DNA of 64,000 nucleotides from Sphingomonas sp. Root241 (GCF_001428865.1 NZ_LMIV01000001.1:182187-246186), one strand, 5' to 3'. Shown: positions 54,923 through 63,116, numbered from the stretch's first letter. Notes: generated by a model not told the origin, from the letters alone. Numbers and translations: made by a program.

Positions 54923-55426
54923 TCAGGTTGGGCTCGGGAAAATCCCGAACAGCGAGATGATGAAGTCGATGCAGAGATAGGGCTGCATGTTTTCGTGCGG
55001 CTGGCTCCCCCCGACCGAGGTTACCGAAAGCGAGTTCAGCGGGTCAGTCGGCTGCGCGTTGATGAACGCGTCGATCGAGCCGGACTTGCCGATCACCGTA
55101 TTGGTCGGCGTGGCCGAGCTCGTCACGTTGAGGGACGCCATCAACGTGTGACTGTGTGCGGGAATCTGGTTGACGGTAAGCGTGATTTCCGGGGCTCCCC
55201 CGGTTTCAGCGAGGATGAAGCCGTTCCCCTGGTGCAGCGGAAGGCGGCCGCGCAGGTCGGGCAGCGCGAAGGTGGACTGGCCGTCCCCGCCATAAGTGGT
55301 GCCGATCAGCTGGAAGAGCGTCTCGTTCTCGGAGATGGCCAGGAGCGCTCCTTCACAGAACATCCAGCCGGCGGGCGGGAAATTGCCCGCGAACATCCGG
55401 ATCTCACCGACATAAGGTTGTGCCAT
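54923..55426 (-). CDS. Tail-collar (MdpB-like) protein 2
   Basis: 167 residues. Same plan as its neighbours: E-I-R-M-F-A-G-N-F-P-P-A-G-W-M-F-C-E-G, L-F-Q-L-I-G-T-T-Y-G-G-D-G, F-A-L-P-D-L-R-G-R, I-P-A-H-S-H, and N-M-Q-P-Y-L-C-I-D-F-I-I-S-L-F-G-I-F-P. The C-terminal segment differs most (I-D-F-I-I in place of the F-C-I-A-L-Q and W-C-I-A-L-Q of copies 3 and 1), suggesting distinct partners. No signal peptide. Confidence 0.92.
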   Translation of the reverse strand: MAQPYVGEIRMFAGNFPPAGWMFCEGALLAISENETLFQLIGTTYGGDGQSTFALPDLRGRLPLHQGNGFILAETGGAPEITLTVNQIPAHSHTLMASLNVTSSATPTNTVIGKSGSIDAFINAQPTDPLNSLSVTSVGGSQPHENMQPYLCIDFIISLFGIFPSPT

Positions 55427-55438
55427 CGGCTCGTTTCC

Positions 55439-55945
55439 TCAGTTCTGCGAGGGGAAGATGCCCTGGAGCGCGATGCACCAGGACAAGGTCAGAAACGGCT
55501 GCATGTTGAGATGCGCCTGGCTCCCACCGACACTGGCGACCGAGCCCGGAGCGGTGGGGGTCAGCGCCGCCGGTCCGGTGTAAAAGTCGTTCGGAGCGGA
55601 AGAACCCAGAAGCATCGTATTGTTGGGGATGTTGGTGCTCGCCACCGTCGTGGTCGCCTGCAATACGTGCGTATGGGTGGGCAACTCGTTGAGCGTGAGC
55701 GTGTGCGCCTGCTCGCCGCCGTGCTCGCCGAGCGTGTGCCCGCTGCCGACATGCATCGGCACGCGGCCACGCATATCGGGCAGCGCGAAATTGGTTTGGC
55801 CGTTGCCGCCATAAGTGGTGCCCAGCAGCGCGAACAGCGGCTGGTTCTGATTGATCGGCAGCAGCTGCCCATTGCATAGCGCCCAGCCTTTTGGCGCGAA
55901 GACAAAGGAAAAAAGCCTCAGCTCCGATAAAAACGGCTCAGACAT
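55439..55945 (-). CDS. Tail-collar (MdpB-like) protein 1
   Basis: 168 residues from ATG 55945 (the frame extends to 56101, but only from here does it align with the other two copies: M-S-E-P-F-L-S-E-L-R-L-F). F-A-P-K-G-W-A-L-C-N-G, L-F-A-L-L-G-T-T-Y-G-G-N-G, F-A-L-P-D-M-R-G-R, L-P-T-H-T-H and N-M-Q-P-F-L-T-L-S-W-C-I-A-L-Q-G. First gene of the collar cassette. No other phage structural gene lies nearby. Confidence 0.92.
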   Translation of the reverse strand: MSEPFLSELRLFSFVFAPKGWALCNGQLLPINQNQPLFALLGTTYGGNGQTNFALPDMRGRVPMHVGSGHTLGEHGGEQAHTLTLNELPTHTHVLQATTTVASTNIPNNTMLLGSSAPNDFYTGPAALTPTAPGSVASVGGSQAHLNMQPFLTLSWCIALQGIFPSQN

Positions 55946-56101
55946 GCCTGCATCTCCCCCGATGAGCAATAATGTACTCACGAAACGGACTTGGGCAAGT
56001 CTTATTATTCTAGGCCCCGGAACCAGCGCGACGGGGATGCTGCAAGTCAATGTTCTTGCCCGAAAAGATGCTTCGATGCGAAGTCGATGAAGACTGGCCA
56101 A

Positions 56102-56469
56102 TTGTCGCGATTGTTGTGTCCGTCATGATGTTGTCGAAAACCGACCCTACCTTCGATAACCGCCGTCAATACTGGCCGGAAATCGGGAGTCGACAGCCCG
56201 CGCCACCCCAGCAACGACCCGGCCGGCGAGGGCGCGGCGGCCGCGAGAAAGCTGCCTTTCAGATTGACCCATCTGTTCCCGTATCGATCGTGTCTGCGCC
56301 GACGAAGATCGGGCGTGGTGCAGCGAATGCGATCAGCATGTGCGAGTCGATCGGCAGTTCATGCTCGGTCAGCGGACCGGCATGTTTGAGCGCCCGCGCC
56401 GGCCGCAATGCTTGCCGGTGCCCCAGCGCGCTGCCACACTCGCGACAATCCCATCGCCAGGAGTTCTCC
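56102..56469. other. Intergenic region before M28 peptidase, no gene seen
   Basis: About 370 bp between the collar cassette promoter side and the M28 peptidase. Frames here have no ribosome site or protein-like composition. It presumably carries the peptidase promoter; no operator or hairpin stands out. Confidence 0.5.
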
Positions 56470-58098
56470 ATGCGCCTTGCACTCTCCGCCATGCTCTTGC
56501 TCGCAGGCACGTCCGCGGCCGCGCAGACTGCGCCGCAGATCTCGATCGACACGCTCAGGCAAGTGACCGAACGGCTTTCGTCCGACGAATTCGAGGGCCG
56601 CGCCCCGGCCACCGCTGGCGAGGAAAAGACGCTCGCCTATCTCGTCGAGCGCTTCGAGAAAGCGGGGCTCAAGCCCGGCAACAAGGGCAGCTGGTTCCAG
56701 GACGTGCCGCTGGTCGAGATCACAGGGCAGAACGTCTCCGCGCTCAGCTTCACCGGGGGCAAGACGCCGGTCAGCCTCGAGTATCGCAAGGACATGGTGA
56801 TCGCGACCTATCAGGTCACGCCGAAGACCGCGGTCAAGGATAGCGAGGCCGTCTTCGTCGGCTATGGCATCAACGCCCCCGAGCGCGGCTGGAACGACTA
56901 TGCCGGCGTCGATGTGAAGGGGAAGACCGTGATCATCCTCGTCAACGACCCCGACTGGCAGACGCAGGGGCTGCAGGGCGAGTTCGGCGGCCGGGCGATG
57001 ACCTATTATGGCCGCTGGACCTACAAGTTCGAGGAAGCTGCGCGGCAGGGCGCGGCCGCTGCGATCATCATCCACGATACCGAGCCCGCGGCCTATGGCT
57101 GGGGCGTGGTGCAATCCTCCTGGACCGGACCGCAGCTCGAGCAGGACACGCCGGGCGACCATATGGATCAGTCCAAGGCGATCGGCTGGATCCAGCAGGA
57201 TGCCGCCAAGGCGCTCTTCGCCAGCGCGAGCAAGGATTACGCGGCGCTTCTCGAGGCGGCGAAGCACAAGGGCTTCAAGGCGGTGCCGCTGGGGCTGAAA
57301 GCGAACGTGTCATTCGACAACATTATCCGGCGACAGGCGTCGAAGAACGTCGTCGGCATCCTGCCCGGCAGCGAGCGGCCCGACGAAGTCGTGCTCTATT
57401 CGGCGCATTGGGACCATCTCGGCCGCTGCGACGCAGTGAACGGCGACGACATCTGCAACGGCGCGCTCGACAATGCCTCGGGCATCGCCTCGCTGGTCGC
57501 GCTCGCCGAGGCGCATGTGAAGGCCGGGCCGGCGAAGCGCAGCCTCGTCTTCCTGGCGGTGACTGCCGAGGAATCGGGGCTGCTCGGCTCCAAATTCTAT
57601 GCCGAGAACCCGGTGTTTCCGCTCGCCCAGACGGTGGGCGGCGTGAACATGGACGGCGTCAACAATGTCGGCCGGGCGAAGGATTTCGTGCTGGTCGGTG
57701 TCGGCAAGTCCGAACTCGAGGATCTGGTGAAACCCTTCGTGGCCGCGCAGGACCGGGTGATCGTCCCGGAGCCCACGCCCGAGCGCGGCTATTATTACCG
57801 CTCGGACCATTTCAGCTTCGCCAAATTGGGCGTGCCGATGCTCTATGGCGAGAGCGGCGAGGATCTGCGCGTCGGCGGCAAGGAAGCGGGCAAGAAGGCT
57901 TCCGACGACTATACCGAGCACCGCTACCACAAGCCGCAGGACCAATATGATCCAAACTGGAACTGGGACGGCGCGATCGAGGATCTGACGATCTTCTACG
58001 GCCTCGGGCGCCAGCTCGCCCAAGGCTCGAACTGGCCCAATTGGTACACCACCGCCGAATTCCGCGCGATCCGAGACAAGAGCCGCGCGGGCAAGTAA
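56470..58098 (+). CDS. Secreted M28 family metallopeptidase
   Basis: 542 residues. Signal peptide (M-L-L-L-A-G-T-S-A-A-A-Q). A PA-like insert precedes the M28 domain. Zinc ligands: H-W-D-H-L-G (~residue 317), D in G-A-L-D-N-A-S-G, E-E in T-A-E-E-S-G, D in V-N-M-D-G-V, and H in the later Y-R-S-D-H-F region. An aminopeptidase on exported peptides. GGAG before ATG 56470. Ten bases upstream of aguA. Confidence 0.92.
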   Translation: MRLALSAMLLLAGTSAAAQTAPQISIDTLRQVTERLSSDEFEGRAPATAGEEKTLAYLVERFEKAGLKPGNKGSWFQDVPLVEITGQNVSALSFTGGKTPVSLEYRKDMVIATYQVTPKTAVKDSEAVFVGYGINAPERGWNDYAGVDVKGKTVIILVNDPDWQTQGLQGEFGGRAMTYYGRWTYKFEEAARQGAAAAIIIHDTEPAAYGWGVVQSSWTGPQLEQDTPGDHMDQSKAIGWIQQDAAKALFASASKDYAALLEAAKHKGFKAVPLGLKANVSFDNIIRRQASKNVVGILPGSERPDEVVLYSAHWDHLGRCDAVNGDDICNGALDNASGIASLVALAEAHVKAGPAKRSLVFLAVTAEESGLLGSKFYAENPVFPLAQTVGGVNMDGVNNVGRAKDFVLVGVGKSELEDLVKPFVAAQDRVIVPEPTPERGYYYRSDHFSFAKLGVPMLYGESGEDLRVGGKEAGKKASDDYTEHRYHKPQDQYDPNWNWDGAIEDLTIFYGLGRQLAQGSNWPNWYTTAEFRAIRDKSRAGK

Positions 58099-58108
58099 GA
58101 GCGCGCCC

Positions 58109-59083
58109 ATGATTCTGCCGCCCCCGCCCGAATGGGCATCGCACGACGCCGTCTGGATCGGCTTTCCCAGCCACCCCGAATTGTGGCTGGAGGACCTCGA
58201 GCCGGCGCGGAAGGAAGTCGCCGCTTTCGCCCGGGCGGTCCATGCCGACGGGCGCGGCGAGAAGGTGATCCTCGTCGCCGCCGACGAAGAAGCGGCCGCC
58301 GCGGCGACCAGCTATGCCGGCGGCAGCGCGCATATCGTGATCGAGCCGTTCGGCGACATCTGGCTGCGCGATACCGGACCGATCGTCGACGGCGCGGGCC
58401 GGGCGCATGATTTCCGCTTCAACGGCTGGGGCGGGAAATACGATCTCGAAGGCGATTCGGACATCGGCCTGCGGCTGGCCAAGCGCGCGCAGCTGGGCGT
58501 CGAGGAACATCCCTGGATCCTCGAGGGCGGCGCGATCGACGGCGATGGCACCGGGCTGTGCGTCACCACCGAGCAATGCCTGCTCAATCCCAATCGCAAC
58601 CCGAGCCTGAGCAAAGCCGATGTCGAGCGGCTGCTCGCCGCGGATCTCGGCTACCACCGGGTGCTGTGGCTCGGCGACGGACTGGTCAACGACCATACCG
58701 ACGGCCATGTCGACAATCTCGCGCGCTTCGTGGCCAAGAACCGGCTGCTGATCCCCGAGGCAACCGACAACGACCCCAATTGGCGCGTCTATCAGGATGC
58801 CGCGCAGCGCGCGCAGGGCTTCGGCGTCGAAGTCGTCCGCTTCCCCTCGCCGGGCCGGGTGCTCAGCCCCGAGGAGGAGATCATTCCGGCGAGCTATATG
58901 AACTTCTATATCGGCAATGCCGCGGTGGTCGTGCCGGTCTATGGCCAGGAGAATGACGAGGCGGCGATCGTCGCGCTCGCGGAGCTTTTCCCGGGCCGGC
59001 AGGTTGTCGGCCAGCGTGCCGATCATATCTTGACCGGCGGCGGGAGCTTCCACTGCATCAGCCAGCAGCTCCCGCGGCTCTGA
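58109..59083 (+). CDS. aguA: Agmatine deiminase
   Basis: 324 residues, pentein fold. Converts agmatine to N-carbamoylputrescine. I-W-L-R-D-T-G-P-I (~residue 88), D-H-T-D-G-H-V-D-N (~residue 195) and the catalytic Cys in G-G-S-F-H-C-I-S-Q-Q near the C-terminus. Followed eight bases later by aguB, which completes the route to putrescine. Confidence 0.95.
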   Translation: MILPPPPEWASHDAVWIGFPSHPELWLEDLEPARKEVAAFARAVHADGRGEKVILVAADEEAAAAATSYAGGSAHIVIEPFGDIWLRDTGPIVDGAGRAHDFRFNGWGGKYDLEGDSDIGLRLAKRAQLGVEEHPWILEGGAIDGDGTGLCVTTEQCLLNPNRNPSLSKADVERLLAADLGYHRVLWLGDGLVNDHTDGHVDNLARFVAKNRLLIPEATDNDPNWRVYQDAAQRAQGFGVEVVRFPSPGRVLSPEEEIIPASYMNFYIGNAAVVVPVYGQENDEAAIVALAELFPGRQVVGQRADHILTGGGSFHCISQQLPRL

Positions 59084-59091
59084 GGAAACCC

Positions 59092-59940
59092 ATGACCGAG
59101 ATCACCGTCGCGGCGCTCCAGCTCGCTTTCACCAACGATATCCATGCCAATATCAAGGCAGTGTCCGAACTCGTCCGCGAGGCGGCGGGCAAGGGTGCGC
59201 AGGTCGTGCTGCCCCCCGAACTCTTCGAAGGCGAGTATTTCTGCCGGGTCGAGGACGAGAGCCTGTTCGCCAACGCCCGGCCGGCTAACGAGCACAAGGC
59301 GGTGCTGGCGATGCAGCATCTCGCCGCCGATCTCGGCATCCACATCCCGACCAGCTTCTTCGAGGCCGACGGACCGCATTTCTACAACAGCCTCGCGATG
59401 ATCGGTCCCGACGGGCGGATCGAAGGCGTCTATCGCAAGAGCCACATCCCCGACGGCCCGGGATACGAGGAGAAATTCTATTTCCGCCCCGGCAATACCG
59501 GCTTCAAGGTGTGGAACGGCCCGGGCGCGAAGATCGGCGTCGGCGTGTGCTGGGACCAATGGTATCCCGAGACCGCACGGGCGATGATGCTGATGGGCGC
59601 GGAGGTGCTGTTCTACCCGACCGCGATCGGATCAGAGCCACATGACGACAGCCTCGATACCGCGCGGCTGTGGCGCCGGGCGATGGTGGGGCATGCCGTC
59701 TCCAACGTCGTTCCGGTGGTCGCCGCCAATCGGGTCGGCACCGAGCACGGCCAGACCTTCTACGGCACCAGCTTCATCACCGACGAGCGCGGCGACATCC
59801 TGGCGGAGCTCGACCGCGAGGAGACCGGCGTGATCGTGGCCAAGCTCGATCTCGAGCGAATCAAGCGCCACCGCGCCGCGTTCGGCTTTTTCCGCGATCG
59901 CCGGCCGGAGCTTTACGGGCGGCTCGTGGAAGACATCTAA
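59092..59940 (+). CDS. aguB: N-carbamoylputrescine amidohydrolase
   Basis: 282 residues, nitrilase superfamily. Hydrolyses N-carbamoylputrescine to putrescine, CO2 and ammonia. Catalytic Glu in P-P-E-L-F-E-G (~residue 41), Lys in Y-R-K-S-H-I-P-D (~residue 120), Cys in G-V-C-W-D-Q-W-Y-P-E (~residue 157). Second half of the aguA-aguB pair; with the peptidase upstream it links arginine-derived nitrogen to polyamine supply. Confidence 0.96.
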   Translation: MTEITVAALQLAFTNDIHANIKAVSELVREAAGKGAQVVLPPELFEGEYFCRVEDESLFANARPANEHKAVLAMQHLAADLGIHIPTSFFEADGPHFYNSLAMIGPDGRIEGVYRKSHIPDGPGYEEKFYFRPGNTGFKVWNGPGAKIGVGVCWDQWYPETARAMMLMGAEVLFYPTAIGSEPHDDSLDTARLWRRAMVGHAVSNVVPVVAANRVGTEHGQTFYGTSFITDERGDILAELDREETGVIVAKLDLERIKRHRAAFGFFRDRRPELYGRLVEDI

Positions 59941-60110
59941 ATTGACTCACTTTGCGGAAGTTGCATCGTTTTCGAATGAAAATTGCGCGTTCGGGAAAGC
60001 ATGTTGCGCGAAAAACCGCCGCTTAGCCTGACCGATTCAAAGAGCCGGCAGACCACAGCACAGCATTTCCTACATTGGAAGCCTTGGGTCGAGGACTCCT
60101 GTCCAAAACG

Positions 60111-60217
60111 CGTCATCCCCGCGAAAGCGGGGACCCATCTCCTGAGCGAGCGGCAAAATGCACCGGCGCGTTTGTGGAAACTGTTGGAGATGGGTCCCCG
60201 CTTTCGCGGGGATGACG
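60111..60217. repeat. REP-like palindrome (family A copy 3)
   Basis: 107-bp unit with arms CGTCATCCCCGCGAAAGC / GCTTTCGCGGGGATGACG. Flanks CCAAAACG on the left and TAGTCAAA on the right match those of copy 2. Its core has the opposite orientation to the core of copy 2 relative to these flanks. It lies in the 317-bp gap between aguB and the UDG gene, where I see no gene. Confidence 0.9.
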
Positions 60218-60257
60218 AAGAGGGGAATCCGGTAGTCAAAGCCATAAAAGAAGCGCT

Positions 60258-60878
60258 TTATCGAGCCTCGCGGAGCGCCAGCGCGCGGGCGAACACCGCC
60301 TCGAACATCGCGGGGGTCAGCCGGCCGGTATTCTGGTTGTAGCGCGAGCAGTGATAGCTATCGATCAGCACGCGCCCGCCGGGCAGGCGATGCTCGGCGA
60401 GATGGCCGAAGCGCGCTTTGGGCAGCCGCCCGCCCAATGCTTTGACCGCCGACTGGTGCGCGATCTCGCCGAGCGCCACGAAGATCCGGGCGGCGGGCAG
60501 AGCGGCGATCTCGGCGGTGAGAAAGTCGCGGCAGGCGTGGATTTCGGCGGGGACGGGCTTGTTGTCGGGCGGCAGGCATTTGACGGCGTTGAGGATCAGC
60601 ACGCCCTGCGGTTCGCTCTGGTCGGCCAGCCCGAACATCGCCAGCGTCGCGAACAGCAGGTCGCCCGAGGCGTCGCCGGTAAAGGCGCGGCCGGTGCGGT
60701 TGGCGCCGTGCTTGCCGGGGGCGAGGCCGATGATCACCAGCCACGGGTCCGGATCGCCGAGCGCCGGGACGGGGGCGTTCCACCAGTCGGGATGTTCGGC
60801 GCGGAGATCGGTGCGCAATGCCGCCAGCCGCGGGCAGAGCGGGCAATCGCGGTGTGGAACGGGGCTTGGCGCGGACAT
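60258..60878 (-). CDS. Family 5 uracil-DNA glycosylase (UDGb)
   Basis: 206 residues. Motif 1 G-L-A-P-G-K-H-G-A-N-R-T-G-R-A-F-T-G-D (~residues 50-68) is that of UDGb, which lacks the usual catalytic Asp/Asn. Cysteines for a 4Fe-4S cluster appear at C-P-L-C and later N-A-V-K-C and H-A-C. The C-terminal S-Y-H-C-S-R-Y-N is motif 2. Removes uracil and hypoxanthine. ATG 60878 lies only 23 bases from the divergent folK start. Confidence 0.92.
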   Translation of the reverse strand: MSAPSPVPHRDCPLCPRLAALRTDLRAEHPDWWNAPVPALGDPDPWLVIIGLAPGKHGANRTGRAFTGDASGDLLFATLAMFGLADQSEPQGVLILNAVKCLPPDNKPVPAEIHACRDFLTAEIAALPAARIFVALGEIAHQSAVKALGGRLPKARFGHLAEHRLPGGRVLIDSYHCSRYNQNTGRLTPAMFEAVFARALALREAR

Positions 60879-60901
60879 GGCGCCGCGATAGGCCCTGCGC
60901 C

Positions 60902-61378
60902 GTGCCGACAACAAGCCCGAGAACCAGCTATGTCATCGCTTTGGGCTCCAATCGCCGGGGGCGCCATGGCAGCCCCGAGGCCGAGATCGCCGCGGCGCTC
61001 GCGGCCCTGGGCGGCGTGGTCGCGGTGTCGCCGGTGCTACGCACGCCGCCGCTCGGCCCCTCAAAACGCCGCTTCGCCAATGCCGCCGCGCTGATCGAGA
61101 GCGACGAGGAACCGCCGGAATTGCTCGCGCGGCTGAAGGCGGTCGAGCGCGCGTTCGGACGGCGGCGCGGGCGGAGCTGGGCGGCGCGGGTGATCGATCT
61201 CGACATCATCCTGTGGTCCGAAGGCGCCTGGGGCGAGACGGGTCTGACCGTGCCGCATGCCGCATTCCGGGAACGCGATTTCGTGCTGCGGCCGCTATTG
61301 GCGGTGGCGGCCGCGTGGCGCGATCCGGTGAGCGGGCTGAGCGTGCGGCACTTGGCGGCGCGGCTGGGGCGGCGATGA
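60902..61378 (+). CDS. folK: 2-amino-4-hydroxy-6-hydroxymethyldihydropteridine pyrophosphokinase
   Basis: 158 residues. Adds pyrophosphate to hydroxymethyl-dihydropterin in folate synthesis. Y-V-I-A-L-G-S-N-R at residues 10-18, a short E-x-x-x-G-R-R-R-G-R loop, R-V-I-D-L-D-I-I-L-W metal motif and V-P-H-A-A-F-R-E-R-D-F. GTG 60902 chosen; the frame gives no nearby ATG. Its stop overlaps the next ATG by four bases. Confidence 0.94.
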   Translation: MPTTSPRTSYVIALGSNRRGRHGSPEAEIAAALAALGGVVAVSPVLRTPPLGPSKRRFANAAALIESDEEPPELLARLKAVERAFGRRRGRSWAARVIDLDIILWSEGAWGETGLTVPHAAFRERDFVLRPLLAVAAAWRDPVSGLSVRHLAARLGRR

Positions 61379-61701
61379 GCGACGACGCGCCTCTGGTGCT
61401 CGAGACCGAGCTGTGGCGCTGGACGCCCGATCCGCCGGCCAAGGCAAGCTGGCATTTCGTGACGATCACCGGCGCGGTGGCCGACGCGATCCGCGCGCGG
61501 GCCTTCGAGCTGCGCGCGATGGGCGGGGCGCGGGGGTTCGGATCGGTGCGGCTCCGCGCGAGCGTGGACGGCGTGGCGTTCGACAGCTCGGTATTCCCGC
61601 ACAAGGAGAGCGGCGGCTATCTGCTGCCGGTCAAGGCCGAGGTGCGGCGCAAGGCCGGGGTGGCCGAGGGGGATTTGGTGGAAGTGGCGGTGTGGGTCTA
61701 G
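61375..61701 (+). CDS. DUF1905 domain protein
   Basis: 108 residues. Matches DUF1905: E-L-W-R-W near the start, F-x-F-V-T-I-T-type W-H-F-V-T-I-T-G, R-G-F-G-S-V-R-L-R-A-S-V-D-G and S-S-V-F-P-H-K-E-S-G-G-Y-L-L-P-V-K. A small beta-barrel of unknown role. Translationally coupled to folK (ATGA). Confidence 0.88.
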   Translation: MSDDAPLVLETELWRWTPDPPAKASWHFVTITGAVADAIRARAFELRAMGGARGFGSVRLRASVDGVAFDSSVFPHKESGGYLLPVKAEVRRKAGVAEGDLVEVAVWV

Positions 61702-61719
61702 CGCGTGAGCGTCGGACGC

Positions 61720-61878
61720 TCAGCCGCCGGTCCGCTTCTTGGTGAGATTGTCTCCTACGGTTCCCCCCGCGCCGCTATGCGGACCGCTGGTGTCGGGCCA
61801 GATCTGATCATGGAACGCGTAAACGCCCGCGCCGGCGATGAGCAGCACGGCCACTGCTATTCCCAGAATACGTCGCAT
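61720..61878 (-). CDS. 52-residue single-pass membrane protein
   Basis: From ATG 61878. One hydrophobic helix (I-L-G-I-A-V-A-V-L-L-I-A-G-A-G-V-Y-A-F) after two arginines, then H-D-Q-I-W-P-D-T and a glycine-rich polar tail. A GGGGGGAT run sits upstream as ribosome site. No family known; function unknown. Confidence 0.6.
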   Translation of the reverse strand: MRRILGIAVAVLLIAGAGVYAFHDQIWPDTSGPHSGAGGTVGDNLTKKRTGG

Positions 61879-61971
61879 CGTGATCCCCCCCATCCGTCGA
61901 CTTGCCGAACTATGCGCGCGCGGGCGTTGCGCGGCAAGTGTGTCCGGATCGGCGCGATCTCCCTCTTCTGT

Positions 61972-62002
61972 CGTCACCCCGGCCTTGTGCCGGGATCCAC
62001 CG
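61972..62002. repeat. Left 31-bp terminal inverted repeat of GIY-YIG unit
   Basis: Starts CGTCACCCCGGCC and ends GGATCCACCG. It is the reverse complement of 62344-62374 in 30 of 31 positions, and shares its sequence with 10696-10724. Confidence 0.9.
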
Positions 62003-62022
62003 GGCGGCAGATTTTGCGGCCG

Positions 62023-62334
62023 ATGATCCTTGGCACGCCCTGCGTCTACATCCTCGCGAACCGCTACAATGGCGCGCTGTACGTCGGCGTGACTTCAAAC
62101 CTGATCGCCCGCATCCTCCAGCACCGCGAAGGCAGTTTCGACGGGCACACGAAGAAGTACCGCATCTACCGGCTGGTTTATTTCGAGACCGGAGAGTCGA
62201 TGGAAGGCGCGATCGCGCGCGAGAAACAGCTCAAGCGCTACCCGCGCGACTGGAAGCGCAACCTGATCGAGCGCGAGAACCCAGCGTGGAACGACCTTGC
62301 GGTGGGGCTGGGGCTTGAGCCGCTGGCGGCGTGA
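62023..62334 (+). CDS. GIY-YIG nuclease superfamily protein (UPF0213-like)
   Basis: 103 residues. Catalytic module: Y-I-L-A-N-R near residue 8, the G-A-L-Y-V-G-V-T variant of the GIY...YIG strand pair (~residues 16-24), Arg in I-A-R-I-L-Q-H, and a Glu in M-E-G-A-I-A-R-E-K-Q-L-K near residue 70. Single-domain members of this type resemble UvrC/SLX1 nuclease cores. The gene is enclosed by 31-bp inverted repeats at 61972 and 62374, which hints at a mobile or repeat-maintaining role. Confidence 0.88.
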   Translation: MILGTPCVYILANRYNGALYVGVTSNLIARILQHREGSFDGHTKKYRIYRLVYFETGESMEGAIAREKQLKRYPRDWKRNLIERENPAWNDLAVGLGLEPLAA

Positions 62335-62343
62335 CGTGCGGCA

Positions 62344-62374
62344 CGGTGGACCCCGGCACAAGGCCGGGGTGACG
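62344..62374. repeat. Right 31-bp terminal inverted repeat of GIY-YIG unit
   Basis: Starts CGGTGGACCCCGG and ends GGGGTGACG. Complements the left repeat with one mismatch. The right repeat starts ten bases after the GIY-YIG stop; the left one ends 20 bases before its start. Confidence 0.9.
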
Positions 62375-62410
62375 GGTGTGGCTTGGGGTGGCGCTTGCCG
62401 CCCTTCTTAT

Positions 62411-62439
62411 CGTCATCCCGGACTTGTTCCGGGATCCAC
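62411..62439. repeat. Solo family B REP half
   Basis: CGTCATCCCGGAC...GATCCAC: one arm of the family B palindrome without an obvious partner nearby, directly before the low-GC hypothetical gene. Confidence 0.75.
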
Positions 62440-62486
62440 GGTGCGGCGCAGTTCTTATGTAGTAAGATGGGCGCGCTGTGACCAAA

Positions 62487-63116
62487 TTAGCCTGAGGCTA
62501 CTGGTTCATTGCTGATCGAGCGGGGACCGTCTTCTGCTCGATCCAAATGGGAAGCGTAGCCATTCCCCTGCGGCCCCCAATCAAAATACAGCCCGCACAT
62601 ATGCGATGACAAACTCGCACCCTCGGCGTCGCTCACCTCTAGAGACTGTGACAGCAGCTTGCTCGGAGTTTGATCTCCGAGCAGCTTTGCATACAACTCC
62701 AAGGTGTACAGACCTCCTCGGAAACGAAATTCGGAATTATCGGTGGGCAGTAGGAAATGATGATTTGTGACGATGCCAACGTCGCTGACATGGAGTCCGC
62801 TGCCTCGTTTCAGTTTGTCATCGCCGTAGACCCAGACGTTAAAGTTCTGGCGTGTCTCTTGCCGGATCAATGTCGCATACAGATGCTCAATAACTCGGCC
62901 GCGTTTGGAGTTGGCAATCAATAGCGATCGGAGAAATATCTTGGGGCGATCTCTTGTCCCTCCCGTCCGTGAGCCGTCCGGGCCAAAGTAAATGACGGAC
63001 GGCTTTGTCATCCGGATTGAGCCGCGCCGAAAGTAGCTCAGCCACAACGTGAGGCAGGAAACGAGAAGCGCGCAGACTGCGATCCCGATCGCAACGAATG
63101 GACTGGGCGCTACCAT
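62487..63116 (-). CDS. Low-GC hypothetical membrane-anchored protein
   Basis: 209 residues from ATG 63116 (frame opens at 63149). One N-terminal hydrophobic helix (I-G-I-A-V-C-A-L-L-V-S-C-L-T-L-W-L), then a soluble domain with W-V-Y-G-D-D-K, N-H-H-F-L-L-P-T-D and E-F-R-F-R-G-G-L-Y-T-L-E-L-Y. No recognised family. Parts of the gene are near 50% GC while its neighbours are about two-thirds GC, and it uses A/T-ending codons, a sign of recent acquisition. It lies next to REP palindromes. Confidence 0.7.
   Translation of the reverse strand: MVAPSPFVAIGIAVCALLVSCLTLWLSYFRRGSIRMTKPSVIYFGPDGSRTGGTRDRPKIFLRSLLIANSKRGRVIEHLYATLIRQETRQNFNVWVYGDDKLKRGSGLHVSDVGIVTNHHFLLPTDNSEFRFRGGLYTLELYAKLLGDQTPSKLLSQSLEVSDAEGASLSSHMCGLYFDWGPQGNGYASHLDRAEDGPRSISNEPVASG

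Noticed and set aside
53602..55945. Prophage call from three tail-collar genes
   Set aside because: No other phage structural, packaging, lysis or integration gene is nearby; collar-domain proteins also exist as chromosomal sets.
61902..62318. 138-codon alternative frame over the GIY-YIG gene
   Set aside because: It is the +1-type shadow of the nuclease frame, which carries the GIY-YIG motifs.
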